DNA of 64,000 nt from Owenia fusiformis. Lineage: Eukaryota > Annelida > Polychaeta > Sabellida > Oweniidae. Below the pieces are notes generated by a model. It saw only the letters and a list, made by a program, of their open reading frames with translations, made no database searches and was not told where the DNA came from. Of the stretch, positions 32,901-42,697 are shown piece by piece; the first letter of the stretch is position 1; every line of letters begins with the position of its first letter. Location of the stretch: positions 1,860,001 to 1,924,000 of the forward strand of contig CAIIXF020000001.1 of NCBI GenBank assembly GCA_903813345.2, given 5' to 3'. The translations under genes and the position numbers were made by a program.

Positions 32901-35176
32901 GTTGAGATTAGAGAGGTATTTTGATATACAAGGTTTACTGTGTACCATATACAATACAAAATTAAATTGTCAAACAATGACCATGACTGAAAACATCATG
33001 TCAAATATGTGAATATATAGATGAAATAGAAGAGATTTTGTTTGTCATGTTTCCAGGTTCTGAAATCTCTGGAGGCAGACAAATGGCTAGATGAAAAGGA
33101 ATTTGAAGTTACAGAATACTTCCCTGTTGCCAAGGTAACATTGATTTGAATAAACAAATTGACTAAAATCATGCAATCCATTGGTTGTGATGTCATTATT
33201 ACACTTTCAGACCAGAAATAGAATTACAGTTTTGCTAATTTTCATAAACTTTAATTTTCTTTAAAAACATCACCTGCAAAGCATGACATCATAAATATAT
33301 TCAGGATTTATTTGAAATATCTTTATATGCACTTTCATTAAAGTAAAAGTGCCTGTACACATGTATAGAGTGATAAACTGTAAAGTGATGAAAACATTTC
33401 TTTTTGCTTCTACATGACTGTGTAGATCTCATTTGTATAAAACATAAGTCTCTATGCATATTGCCTTGAATCTTATCCCTGAAACTTTCAAATTCATTCC
33501 TCTACAGGGCGTCAAATAAGTCTGTTCTCCCCCCTTAACTTTTTTAATTCAGGAATAACATAGCGTTGGTATATATCATCTTAAAGGGAATTTAATTTGC
33601 TGATCACACACCAAATTTCAGAGTGATTGGTTAAATTCCAAATTTTTTAGAGTATTTTTAGTGATGTCCATATTTCACTTTTTTAATAGTCTGTATGTCT
33701 CCCCCAGCAGCTCGGATGGCCTCAATTCTACGAGGATATGATCCTGTACAAATCATTCAGAACGTTTAATTTTAGGTGTTATCAACTATTTTGTGATGAA
33801 AGATGCCCCTGCTTCAAAGGCTCCCCTGAATGTAACACATTTTACTCTGTAATGATATTGAAAAACATCGAAATCACCCAATGTTGGCATTGTCACTGCA
33901 GTATCAACTTTTCACTTTTCATTCACTATAACTGGTAATTTTACTTGTTTTGACGTAATCAAAGGTCAACTACAACCTTACACGAAACACTGTAGGAATT
34001 TTATTAAGAATATTTCATTATTGATTTTTTGAGGGTGATCAGCATTTTCCATGAGCTTCAAAATGATATATGGGAAAGTATGATAAATTTAAAGATAAAA
34101 AAGTTAAAGGGGGAGAACAGACTTATTTGACACCCTGTATAAACATGGAAATTATTAGAAAAATGTGTTTTGTAATACTTGTACATTTGCTTGCAGACAA
34201 GGCGGGAGTTTAGAACAGAGAAACAGGAAAAATTGCCAAGTCTGTTTAATAATCTGGAGACCATTTATGTAGCTGAGAATTCTAGTCCTCCCAAATCACA
34301 CCTCACACAGCTTTTGCAACTATGTGGTGCTGAGGTATGTAGATGATACAACATATTTTATTATCATGTGTTGATTGAAACACTGGCATACTGTGCAAGG
34401 TTTTGTTATCGATGAGACATTAATTTTGTAATTTCAAGTGGTTGACAAGTCCAGAAGAGCATTGGGTTGATTTTTTTGATTTTTTCAATTTGATTAATGT
34501 TAATTCATAATATTCACTATCATCATGAAATGATATATTCGCTAAAATTATATACCAATAAGAATCCCTAAAAGCCATATGAAAAAACTTCTGTTCAAAA
34601 GTTTAAGCTAAAAGAATAATATTTTATAGTTTTATCGTAATGTTTGTATCTTAAAAAATTAAAATTGTTGGATTGAATAATCCAATTTTCAATTTGTGAT
34701 CGGCTGTTTGAAAAAACCTTCATTTTCAGGGTATGAGGTTTGTCAAATTGTAGGTAGTTGCTATTAAATATTTTCTTGTCATATAAAATAACTTTTCTTT
34801 CTTGTCATAGGTAACAATGTGTTTACGCAAGGCTACCCTTTGTGTGGGAACCATGACCAAGAATACTGCAATTACAGTCTCTGAACAATGGGTGCTAGGT
34901 ATGTTAGAATGAAGAAACTATAAATGTACACTCCCATAATAAATTTTCGTGAATAGATCATGAAATGATTAATGTTTCTTCATAAGCCTTTTGTAATATC
35001 ACTTGTACCAGAGTACTAATTAACTGAAGTACACGTAGTCCGTAGACTGGTAAATTATTGACTCTTTATGATTGTTGTATTTTCCAGACTCCATTACTCA
35101 GAATTGTGTCCAGAACATTGAGGATTATGTAATATCTCGACCTGAGCAAGTGCGGGAAGGAAGTCCTGAATTCTGA
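20719..35176 (+). CDS. MCPH1: Microcephalin (BRCT-domain chromosome condensation / DNA-damage protein)
   Basis: Twelve coding exons read by eye: 20719-20905, 23384-23588, 25394-25487, 28253-28411, 29350-29473, 29875-29940, 30215-32165, 32485-32647, 33057-33134, 34197-34334, 34811-34898, 35088-35176. All introns are GT-AG, all phases agree, and the sum (3,342 nt) is 1,113 codons plus a stop. Human MCPH1 is about 835 aa. BRCT1 (about residues 60-150) reads VNAYVEV..THVVFKDG..LVNVLWVD. The family motif KSMQPKDF follows at about 165. BRCT2 (about 920-1010) has THVVCGGPRRTLNV and GIARGCW; BRCT3 (about 1020-1100) ends SEQWVLDSIT. In vertebrates MCPH1 restrains condensin II and binds γH2AX through BRCT2-3; that role here is inferred from homology. 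The first ATG lies right after an acceptor, so a 5' UTR exon is expected upstream. Introns hold LINEs, a mariner-like element, minisatellites and a whole FoxQ2-like gene. Confidence 0.9.
21022..23100 (-). mobile_element. 5'-truncated LINE (Jockey/CR1-like), interrupted by a MITE
   Basis: The open frame 23046-22051 on the minus strand encodes the reverse transcriptase thumb and C-terminus: HKHLGLTLDQHLNF, LETLYNAYILPHFDYCDIIY, LRSGLLLQAHLHAHNF, and a zinc-like CxC..HFLLKC segment. The catalytic fingers/palm are absent, as usual for a 5'-truncated copy. Upstream (to about 23,100) the frame continues without ATG as EPPPLK. The probable 3' UTR and poly(A) (read as T-run) lie at 21,022-21,340; they resemble the tail of the LINE fragment at 28,741-29,190. 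A palindromic MITE separates the two. Lies in MCPH1 intron 1, antisense to it. Confidence 0.75.
21340..22057. mobile_element. Palindrome-rich MITE inserted in the LINE
   Basis: Contains the near-perfect hairpin 21,889-22,057 (caaatagtgactgcc ... ggcagtcactatttg, arms about 75 bp with gaatatcctctacaatgtac and its complement). It also has outer inverted text ttattatataccc (about 21,350) and gggtatataata (about 21,873). Several gacgtca sites lie within. No coding capacity; boundaries approximate. The hairpin end overlaps the last codons of the LINE frame. Confidence 0.6.
23384..23588 (+). CDS. MCPH1: MCPH1 coding exon 2 (most of BRCT1)
   Basis: Acceptor ttattacag precedes DVNAYVEV, matching the BRCT1 start of vertebrate microcephalin (VVAYVEV). 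The exon contains the conserved THVVFKDG and LWVD segments. Donor gatag|gtaagc. The last 50 bases of the exon and the first 13 of the intron are the founder unit of the downstream 63-bp minisatellite. Confidence 0.9.
23539..25040. repeat. 63-bp minisatellite of an exon-intron junction, 24 copies
   Basis: The 63-bp unit begins aaagctattaagaaagg, runs through the last codons of MCPH1 exon 2 and the splice donor taggtaagc, and ends with intron sequence aaaata. Copy 1 is the exon itself; 23 more follow head to tail. Copies are almost identical; a g-to-t variant (gttcttt for gtgcttt) recurs about every fourth copy (near 23,889, 24,141, 24,330, 24,582, 24,834), showing amplification of multi-unit blocks. 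Nearly every copy keeps the donor GT; the penultimate reads gatagataagc and has lost it. Because 63 is 21 codons, the reverse strand is open for 526 codons by periodicity alone. Confidence 0.95.
25394..25487 (+). CDS. MCPH1: MCPH1 coding exon 3 (end of BRCT1)
   Basis: Too short to appear as an open frame of note. It reads in phase from exon 2 as SCKQNQEHVSEGLFPVIL, matching the vertebrate microcephalin CRTAG..DESLFPA segment, and ends in GKLK at donor gtattt. The acceptor (gattttaag) has a weak pyrimidine tract. The phase match on both sides (2 in, 0 out) supports the call. Confidence 0.8.
25697..25998. repeat. 34-bp minisatellite, about 9 copies
   Basis: Unit cctgtttcacaaatgtaatc plus ccc(t/a)tgtatatacc repeated head to tail with a 34-bp period. 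Lies in MCPH1 intron 3, about 160 bp upstream of the FoxQ2-like TATA box. No coding or CRISPR-like spacer structure. Confidence 0.9.
26162..26199 (+). promoter_or_regulatory. TATA box and initiator of the FoxQ2-like gene
   Basis: TATAAAA at 26,162-26,168 is followed 31 bp later by tcattcagt (26,191-26,199), which fits the TCA(G/T)T(C/T) initiator. The first ATG is at 26,279, giving a roughly 86-base 5' UTR. The spacing is what a TATA-driven start would need and suggests the nested gene is transcribed independently of MCPH1. Confidence 0.55.
26279..27694 (+). CDS. foxQ2: FoxQ2-like forkhead transcription factor, nested in MCPH1 intron 3
   Basis: Two exons, 26279-26458 and 26678-27694, with a phase-0 GT-AG intron, encode 398 aa. 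The forkhead domain spans about residues 165-262: KPKNSYIGLIIEAIL, EIYQYIQDNF, GWRNSVRYNLSLN, GKGNYWSIHP, then EDFSKGDYSRRSIRHR. The IHPxCxEDFxKGD(F/Y)xRR wing text is characteristic of FoxQ2, a family used in anterior/apical patterning of many invertebrates. Recognition helix 3 has Tyr where nearly all forkheads have His (codon 27,140-27,142). A weak EH1-like SIDNLT lies at about 117-122. The tail is Ser/Gln/Tyr-rich. An AATAAA lies at 27,842-27,847. Family assignment is from remembered motifs; another divergent Fox class is possible. Confidence 0.85.
27842..27847 (+). terminator. Polyadenylation signal of the FoxQ2-like gene
   Basis: AATAAA 148 bases after the stop codon, followed by a T-rich stretch. 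Probable but unproven. Confidence 0.5.
28253..28411 (+). CDS. MCPH1: MCPH1 coding exon 4 (MQPKDF motif)
   Basis: Acceptor ctcatttcag, donor gtaagc, phase 0 both ends, 53 codons. Begins KSKSMQPKDFD, matching the KCMQPKDFNF segment just after BRCT1 in vertebrate microcephalin. The rest is basic (KRVRRRNNLANKRK), a plausible nuclear-localisation segment. Confidence 0.85.
28741..29190 (-). mobile_element. LINE 3' fragment in MCPH1 intron 4
   Basis: Read on the minus strand, the sequence encodes the end of a LINE reverse transcriptase (HIFFNCGLNLNSHNLN, TFLFGHPDLSTEQN). A stop at 28,982-28,984, a 3' UTR and a poly(A) tail (T-run at 28,741) follow. The C-terminal text and the tail resemble the copy at 21,022-23,100, so both are probably one family. 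Strongly 5'-truncated. Confidence 0.65.
29350..29473 (+). CDS. MCPH1: MCPH1 coding exon 5
   Basis: Acceptor tgtttcaag, donor gtagaa, phase 0 in and 1 out. Encodes RFMSPNITIPDTPPSMREKL and then AQLKLGKLSYGS. The SMREKL segment lines up with the ME-K-L heptad of vertebrate microcephalin downstream of the MQPKDF motif. Confidence 0.75.
29875..29940 (+). CDS. MCPH1: MCPH1 coding exon 6
   Basis: A 66-bp exon, phase 1 in and out, acceptor tttatcag and donor gtaagt. Encodes DDMSLADTPEASPLTPIQ then RRLF, with two TP/SP phosphorylation-type sites. Called because it links exons 5 and 7 in phase between good splice sites. Confidence 0.7.
30215..32165 (+). CDS. MCPH1: MCPH1 coding exon 7 (large Lys/Ser/Pro-rich central region)
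   Basis: A single 1,951-bp exon encodes about 650 residues with no folded domain. Acceptor tttcag at 30,214, donor gtaagt at 32,166. Residues about 415-500 carry a dense series of SPKK/SPxK-type motifs (KSPSKQ, KSPGKQ, KSPKK, KSPVGK, KSPNK). These are typical CDK-consensus and minor-groove-binding sequences. It ends LVMTSLHSE, matching the LVMTSMPSE that opens BRCT2 in vertebrates. Bipartite basic stretches (GRPRKRKS, RRRSGR) are likely nuclear-localisation signals. Confidence 0.88.
32252..32302. repeat. (gtatt)n microsatellite
   Basis: About ten imperfect gtatt pentamers in MCPH1 intron 7. Confidence 0.75.
32485..33134 (+). CDS. MCPH1: MCPH1 coding exons 8 (32485-32647) and 9 (33057-33134): BRCT2
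   Basis: Exon 8 reads DEQGIVTSVVKKLG, SHVVCGGPRRTLNVLKGI, ARGCWLVSKEW; exon 9 reads VLKSLEADKWLDEKEFEV, TEYFPVAK. This parallels the vertebrate BRCT2 text RTLNVLLGIARGCW closely, including the conserved Gly-Cys-Trp. Intron 8 (32648-33056) includes a 52-bp direct duplication at 32,731-32,833. Confidence 0.92.
33505..34137. mobile_element. Mariner/Tc1-like deletion derivative in MCPH1 intron 9
   Basis: Terminal inverted repeats of about 40 bp start cagggcgtcaaataagtctg and end cagacttatttgacaccctg, bounded by TA (33,503-33,504; 34,138-34,139). On the minus strand near 33,690-33,750 the text YPRRIEAIRAAGGDIQ matches the C-terminal end of Tc1/mariner transposases. The rest of the transposase is gone, so the 633-bp element is non-autonomous. 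Confidence 0.8.
34197..35176 (+). CDS. MCPH1: MCPH1 coding exons 10-12: BRCT3 and C-terminus
   Basis: Exons 34197-34334, 34811-34898 and 35088-35176. They read LFNNLETIYVAENSSPPKSH, LTQLLQLCGAE, VTMCLRKATLCVGT, SEQWVLDSITQNCV and end SPEF with TGA at 35,174-35,176. This matches vertebrate BRCT3 (LCELVHLCGG, SEKWVLDSIT). BRCT2-BRCT3 as a C-terminal tandem is the phosphopeptide-binding unit of the family. Confidence 0.92.
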
Positions 35177-38100
35177 ACAAGTACATTTTAAAAGAAAGCG
35201 CAGAATTTTGAACAATTGCATGAAGGAAGTTCAGAATTCATACTATCCTTATATGGACAATGAGCAATGCTTGGTCAGACTGCTGGACATTATCAGATTA
35301 TAGAACAATCCACAGATTTCAGGGACATTTTTCAAATGCTCAAACATTTCAGTATTTTAAGCTTGTCAAATAATTATTTTGAGGACTTATCTACGAAAGA
35401 TCCAAAGAAGTAAAGGTATTATCGTGAACACAATCTTATTTATAGTCTATTAATTAAATACGTATGTAGACATGTAGTACTGTAATTTATTCAGTTAACT
35501 AAATGACTCTGGCATAATACTTTACATTTTGTATTCATTCTGAATTTTATCCAATTTTTTCAGTGACTAGGCATGCAAAACAACTTCAGATTAATCATTA
35601 TTTACAATTATTTATAAATTTATTTATCTATAGCTGTATCAATGCATCTGTATACATTGTAATGAGCCATGAAAGCAAACCCATGCACACTAATGCCATC
35701 TGGCTTGCAGTGCAAATGAAATGATGTTTCAACGAAAGCTATGCCTGAATATTGGATTTACCGTCTCCTTTAAAAATGATCAAAACATTAAATCAAGAAA
35801 TAATTAATAAGCCTGGTCATTTTGGCAGTATTATGAACCATGTATTTTAGTACAAATTTCATGAACAGGTATGTTGATTTCCCCTCTTTAATTCATGTAC
35901 TTGGGCATATTAGACAAAAATTTTCAAATTACCTGGCAGTTAGTTTTCCCAGGGACAACTTCACTACCTGTCTATTGGTACATACTGACAATTGGCCACA
36001 ATCATAATTAATTATTTACATTGTGGGGGGTGACAATGTTCAGTTACATTTTAAGTGTATGGTATTTGTAAAAATAATTGTTTCGTGATATTGAATTATT
36101 GACTTGGGTCCTATATCATTATTATTAGTTGTACTGATATTAGGGAGAAGCTCAAAAATTTAAAAACACAAGTGTGCATTATAATGGGATGCAAAATATA
36201 CAGAATAAATTATTATTAAACATAAATTGACACTGGAACAAAAACAAAATGAAATTTTGGCCATACATTGAATTTGTTAGAAATTGTTTAAAAGAGTTGT
36301 AGTATTTGAAAATGAGTCACCATCATGAAAATTACAAAACAATTATTGTAAGATCTTTAAGATGCATGTCTGTATGTACTGTAACATAGTGAATTAATAA
36401 TGTTATGGAATGAAGCATTTGTCTATTAAGGTTCAATAATTAAGAAATATAGACGTCAGAGCAGGTGTTATATCGAATAATAGAGACCTTAGGGCTAGGC
36501 ACAAAAGCCCTGTGAATTGTATTCGTCAATATACCACCTGCACTGAGGCCTATATTACGATTCGAACATGAAAACTCACCAAAATGTTTCGAATATTCAT
36601 TATGGTCCGGCATTACTATGGCATGCCGTTATGATGCCACACATTGCTCATATTAGCAGGGGTTTTGTTTGCGAATATATCCCGGGTGAAATATTGATTT
36701 TGTTCAAAGTTTACAAGAGGCGTGAATACAGTCATGTTCCAATTGGAATTAAAACTATGCAAAATCTAGTTTTTTACAGAGAATATTAAATGCTTTGTTT
36801 TTATTATTATATGGTATGGCGAAGAACTCCCAAGAAATGGCTCATTTTATTTGGCCTTATTCTGAAATTGATTGGAATTGTCAGAGTGCCTTATTTAAGA
36901 ATTTTCACTCAACTGCTCAAATTTTCTTGGGCTTTCTACTATTACGAAATATATATTGAAATCTGATTTTAAAACTTAAACATGTATATATTGCAATATG
37001 AAATATTGATTAATTGACCAACTATATTTATTTTAATAGAATTTGAAGTTTTTTACTGTTATACAGTAGATTGAATATAATACATTAATAAAAATGTATA
37101 ATTTTACACTTCACAAATCTTTGATATTTTATAAATATTACATCTTCTGATCCCAGGGCTCCAGCCATCGTCTACTATGTTCCTTCTTTCTTCCGAGAAG
37201 GAGGTATTAGTTCTGGACGCTTGTGTTCGGAGAAAAATCTTTGAGTAGGTTTTGTTTCTCAGCAAATTAATTTCATCTCTGCAATTACTTAAAAATTCAA
37301 TAGTAAGAATCAGACAGAAGATTTGGACAAAGAACAGCAATTAAAGGTAAAAGACTAGTGATGAGTCATCGGTAGAAACTTCCAAACATTATCACAATTT
37401 TACAATACAATATTACTTGCTGCCATCATTCCATATTATCCCTATTTTCTAGTCCAACATTTCAGTGGTTTTTCTTCGAGATATTCCCTTGCTCAGTAAC
37501 TTGTACAATATCATTGAGTCGTGAGAAATGTCGTAACTTTTTAGAACTTGCTTTAATTGCATTGATATTTTTACCAAACCTACATGGTATGCTGCATTCC
37601 CATGTAGTTTGATAAGTTAACTCTACCATATAGTGATTAAAGAGATTTCTTTGTGACGTCATGACCAGTACCCTGGAGCAGTTATAAATGTAAAAAAAAC
37701 TTCATTTCAAAATTTTACTTCGTATTTTTCAAGTCCCCTATACCTTGATGGCTGTATTGAATATGTAAGTTCAGTTATTGTGAATATACCATCCTTAGAA
37801 TTCATATCTTCTATCAGTTTGATGTTTGCTGGGATCACAATATCAGGTTTGCGATCAGATCTGGGAACATCAAATATGGTGTGGCTTCCATTATTTCAAA
37901 AGGCAGAATTCCACTTGTACACAGTGTGTATCTTCACATTTTCTTCTCCATACATCTCCTGTAGGCCCTTTAGGTTTCTAATACTGGTATTCCCTTGATA
38001 GCAATGTATTGTATAATGGTGAAATAGAGTTCTTCAGGATTCATGCTTATTTCAACCTACTCTAGGTATCTATTGGAATAAATTAATGAGTATGTTCATT

Positions 38101-38370
38101 CAATACTCTGGGGATATATATACATGTACCAAGTTTTGTTGCAATTGACCTTTTTCCATATAAATGGAAAATAGATGGCATCATGGGTATTGGTAGGGCT
38201 AGGGTAGGGCTAGAATACATGTAAATGTATTACCAGAGTCACTTAATTTCTTGAATTAAGAAGTAATTCCATTTGGATCAACTTAAAACATCATTGGAAT
38301 GTAACTATATGATCTTATAGACATGTGGATTGTGATTTCACATTAAAATTGTGATCCTTGTAAGAGTAAA
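35177..38370. other. MCPH1 3' UTR and gene-free intergenic sequence
   Basis: The first AATAAA after the stop is at 36,204-36,209, a possible distant polyadenylation signal. A short inverted repeat (gagcaggtgttatat / atataccacctgc) lies at 36,459-36,528. Small open frames at 36,568-36,789 and 37,104-37,340 have no recognised domain. Confidence 0.45.
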
Positions 38371-38374
38371 TGAA

Positions 38375-39220
38375 CCTTTAAAGTCCCCGTCTAAAGTTTG
38401 AAAATATTTTTTTATCATTCATTTACTATTTGTCAGGACTTAAAAAGTTATTTTAGAGATTTTTGAACAAAAAAAATCTTTTGAAAAAAAAGTTGTGAGC
38501 ATTTCATTTCTCATATATTCAAATTTCCCGCCATTTTTTAAAAAAAGTTGAAATTTCTTAATCATCAAATATTTCTTATTGCATTTCAAAAAAGATTATC
38601 TTTTTAATACCAATGCAAAGATTGAACAAAAGACACACTATTTCAATAATAAAATGTCATATTTAAAGGGCCACTTCAATGTTTTAGCTTATCAAAAATA
38701 TTTTGAAACATTAGTGATGTCACTAAGGTAACAAAAACTTTTTGAAAAAAATTGAATTTTTTGTTTCGATGTCAATCTTTTCTAAATATGCTAGACTTTC
38801 ATAAAAAACCAATGTTGATTGTCTAACCACGTTAAAAGGAAGAATAAATTATGTTTTAGATATCATTGTACCATTGGTTTCTATGAGAACTAAAATTTTG
38901 AAATGCATTTTTCTCAGAATCATTTTCATGCACTGATAAGTTCATTTCTCGCTTGTTTATCAACGGATTTTCTTAATTTTTTCGGCAAAAAACATGGGAG
39001 GATGAATGCTATGCATTGATATGAATTGTGGCTAATTAGAAGATATGAGTGACCTCTAAAAGTTGGTTTTAAATAAATTCACAAATTTTGGAACAAAAAG
39101 TCTATCAAAAACCACTTTTTGAAATTTAAAAAAAAAGTTTCACATATCACACTTTGATAACATTGGGGAAGACTACAATATAAGCCAAAGTGGTTTAAAC
39201 TTTACATGGGGCCTTTAAAG
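38375..39220. mobile_element. MITE family copy 1 (cctttaaag termini)
   Basis: Begins cctttaaagtcccc and ends ggggcctttaaag, a terminal inverted repeat. The body (about 845 bp, A/T runs, no coding) is repeated in direct orientation at 48,810-49,625 and more diverged at about 53,300-54,605. Confidence 0.7.
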
Positions 39221-39842
39221 GTTTTTCAGCATTGTGTCAATGGGGATTTAGCCCAACCTTTTTTAGACAACTAGAAAATCATTAGAATTTGAATAAAGGT
39301 AAATAACGGTGCAAATCAAAGTTGTTTTGATAGAAGAAAAAGTTTCATTAAAAACGTGACTTTAACAAGATTTTAAAGCTATATGGAAAAAGGACCATTG
39401 AATGAATATAAGATGCTGCCTCAAAATTGTCTCACTAATTGATGCTATACCCCCTCGTACATTTGAACAGATATCTCAATTCTGATTTCAGAAAGTAAAA
39501 TTAAGATTTGGAGGGAAACATTGTCCTGTTTTTGAAAAGATTGCTTCATATATTTCACACTCTAGTCTGCTAACACTCGATCAGTTCAGACAACCACCCT
39601 CCAAGTGGCCCTTAATGTCATAACGGAAGATAGTAATGGTTTTTTTAGTATAATTTATTTCATAAAAATAATAACAATTGGACAACTTATACATTAACAC
39701 CTGTCAGATGGAATATCTCTGTAAGAAACGCCTCTCTATATGGAACAATATTTTAAAAAATGTGAAGTCCCATTGACTTATATGATAATAAATCCTCTCT
39801 TTAAGCAATGGCGTAAAATGCATAAAACGCCATGGCATTAAT

Positions 39843-40696
39843 TTTTTATCACACTTTGAAAAAGTGCTATATTGTCGTCGTCTTGTGCTGTTGGGCGGGC
39901 AGGCGGGTGGGCGGGCGGCACATAAACCAAATCTTGTCATCAAATTTCCAGGATAACTGCTTACCTGTTCAACTTGAAATTTTTACAGATGCAAGAGCAG
40001 ACTAGTACCAAGATCTGATTAGGTTAAGGGCATGCTGGGTAAACTACGTGGCGGCCATTTTGAATTTTTCAACAAATCTTGTCATCAAAATTCCAGGAAA
40101 ACCACTTATCCGTTCAACTTGAAATTTTTACAGATGCAAGAGCAGACTATTGCCAAGATCTGATTAGGTTTTGGGTATGCTGGCTGAATTACATGGTGGC
40201 CATTTTGAATTTTCAATTTGGCGGCCATTTAGAATTTTTCAACTTGCTCCAAATTGACCAAATTCTTTTTTAAAAAACATCTACAAGTTCTCAGAAGTTC
40301 AAATCTGTCCTTAGATTTCAGATTTGACCTTTCATTCACCTTCAGTGACCTTGAAAAGGTCAAAAAAGTTGATTTTCTAATTGATATTTTGGATTTAAAT
40401 TTAGGTCAGCTTAATTACAAAACACTTACTGAGGCCTGAAAAAGTGAAATTTTCAAGGTCGAAGGTCATCAAATTAGGTCACAAACAATGTTATCTAAAT
40501 TTTCCAAAAGTTCAACACTACAAATAAATTCTTGTCATCAAAATTGCAGGAAAACCGCTAACCTTGTCAACTTGAAATGTTTACAGATCCAAGAGCAGAC
40601 TAGTGCCAAGGTCTGATTAGGTTTTGGCCATGCTGGGTAAATTGCATGGTGGCCAGTTTGCTCTTCAAAGTGCGATATTTATCACTGTGTGTCTTG
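39843..40696. mobile_element. TIR element copy 1 (ATCRCACTTTGAA ends)
   Basis: Ends atcacactttgaaaaagtgc and ttcaaagtgcgatatttatc form terminal inverted repeats. Inside, a roughly 140-bp block (tgtcatcaaaattccagg ... acatggtggccattttgaa) occurs three times (39,930-40,075; 40,076-40,215; 40,533-40,660). An inverted, shorter copy lies at 47,395-48,108 and a diverged copy near 50,630-50,945. No coding capacity. Confidence 0.75.
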
Positions 40697-42250
40697 TTAT
40701 ATAGAATTGCCCCACACTTTAAAAATACTGGCACCTAAGGAACTTCTTTTTTCTATGACTGTTGATAATTGGAGACCACCTCTAACTTACACGATCAGTA
40801 TACGCTTTGACATAAACCCTCTTTTCTGTAATTATTGCTTGACAGGAAACTTCATACCACTCATAATGTCAATCATTTGACATCTAATAACATAACATAT
40901 ACTGAACACTAGCTAGTGTATATATCGCTCCTGAGACAAATACACTATTTGATATTAGTGGATATGGTCTGGTATTATCAAAGAACATCCTGCTAATGTT
41001 CCACACTTATCTACAGTTGTTTGTAGTGTGCATCTTGATTTAATTCAGTGGTATTCTCCAAAGGTTATTCAAGTAGGTTGTTAATAGTCTTCAACACTCT
41101 GCAAGAAAAAAGAATAAGACTGTTTATAGAAGTCCTACCTTTATGGTAAGGAGACAAGGGAAGACTAGATAAATGCAAATGGAGACTTCTCCTTTGGGAA
41201 ACAATGGAATATAATTTATTCAATGCGAGAAATATACATGAATTTGTAAATCAGTTGAGATTTTCCAGAATGGATTTGACCTTTTTGCACTGTACAGTGT
41301 AAACACATTTGGCACTTGAATCTTGTGCCAACTTTATCATAATAGGTATTTGTATTGCAGTTTTGCATGATATAAAATACTGTACAACCCGTGTTAGTGG
41401 AATGCCCTTTGGACCACAAAAAATGATCCACAGTAAGGTGTTATATTTACATAAGTTCATTAACATGGAGTCAATGGGCCACAGGAATTTTAAAAACCTG
41501 CTCCACTAGTGAGGTGTTCCACTTACAGAGGTGTTCCACTAAGCAGTTTCTATAAGGGGAATATGGAAGTAAACCTTACCCACTGGTCTCCAATTTCATA
41601 GGTCTAGCTTTATCCCAATTACTGGCAATTACTGGAAATAAAAAACAAACAATGTTTTGAATACAAAGCATAAATACGCAAAATCTCACCCCCTCCATAT
41701 GTTACAGATGCCAAATGCTAAACACGTCCATAAAAAAGTTGGGGACTATTTCATCACTTGGCGGTGATGACATAAAAAACAGAGTTTCTTTATATAACAA
41801 CCAAAATGCACTGAAGGAATATTTTCAAGTTTATAGATTTAACTTAAAATATAGAAAATGGCATCTCAATAGAAAAGCTTATAAATTTGATGAGAAATTA
41901 TCATCATCCTAGTTATGATTACATGAATTACCAATAATTAAAAGAAGGTGTAATATTTCCCACATTTCAACATGGATATACATTTTCAATTCAATATTGT
42001 TCAAAATCAAAAATATTTGAATTAGGCCTAAATGTTGAAATGAAATTTCCAAGGGTGGAAACATATGATATCCAACTTTTTTGTGCATGGTGTTTGGTGT
42101 TCAGTGCTGCTGTTAGGTGTTTGGCAGTCAGCATCTCCCTCTGTAACAAATGACAGGTGGTGACATTTTGCATGTCAATGCCTTGATGTAAAAATGCAGA
42201 CATACTTAAGTAATGGCAGACATATATGATGCAAAAACAATGTTCTATTA
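40697..42250. other. No recognisable gene
   Basis: AT-rich, with short unsupported open frames only. Confidence 0.4.
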
Positions 42251-42584
42251 AAATATAACATCTAATGAAAATAATGAAAACATTATTGATTTCTCCATCT
42301 TTTGTTGAAAAAAAGTTCCACGAATTAGTTATTCATTTGAATAAAAGGTAGACAAAAAGTACTTTTTTAGTACAGGGAGGTCATTTAATAAATCAAATGA
42401 ACTTCCTCTTTCAGTTCAAGGTCATTGATTTCAGCCAATCAGTAAACATAAATAAAGAAACGTGACAAATATGAATAATTGTGCAACGCTTTTGATGTGT
42501 TTCCAAAATTTAATTCCCTCCCCAATCCAAATATTGCATGTTATTGATAACAATTTTGGGGTTTATTCAAGTGGAGCATTTTTA

Positions 42585-42592
42585 TATATAAA
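42585..42592 (+). promoter_or_regulatory. TATA box of cysteine-rich peptide gene A
   Basis: TATATAAA 105 bp upstream of the ATG, in a block (gtttattcaagtggagcatt onward) that is conserved upstream of copy B (TATAAA at 54,653-54,658). Conservation of the surrounding 80 bp between paralogs supports a real core promoter. Confidence 0.6.
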
Positions 42593-42697
42593 TAGCAACC
42601 TTCCCGATAGAATTATTTCAAAACAACTTTTCGATCTCGAACGTCTTTCATTTGACAATAAAGTGCAGCAATAAGAGATATCCAGCAAAGTGTCATC

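Noticed and set aside
36568-36789. 73-codon frame as a small gene
   Set aside because: No domain, no splice or promoter support; adjacent to a short inverted repeat and probably repeat-derived.
37104-37340. Minus-strand 78-codon frame
   Set aside because: No recognisable similarity, composition or signals.
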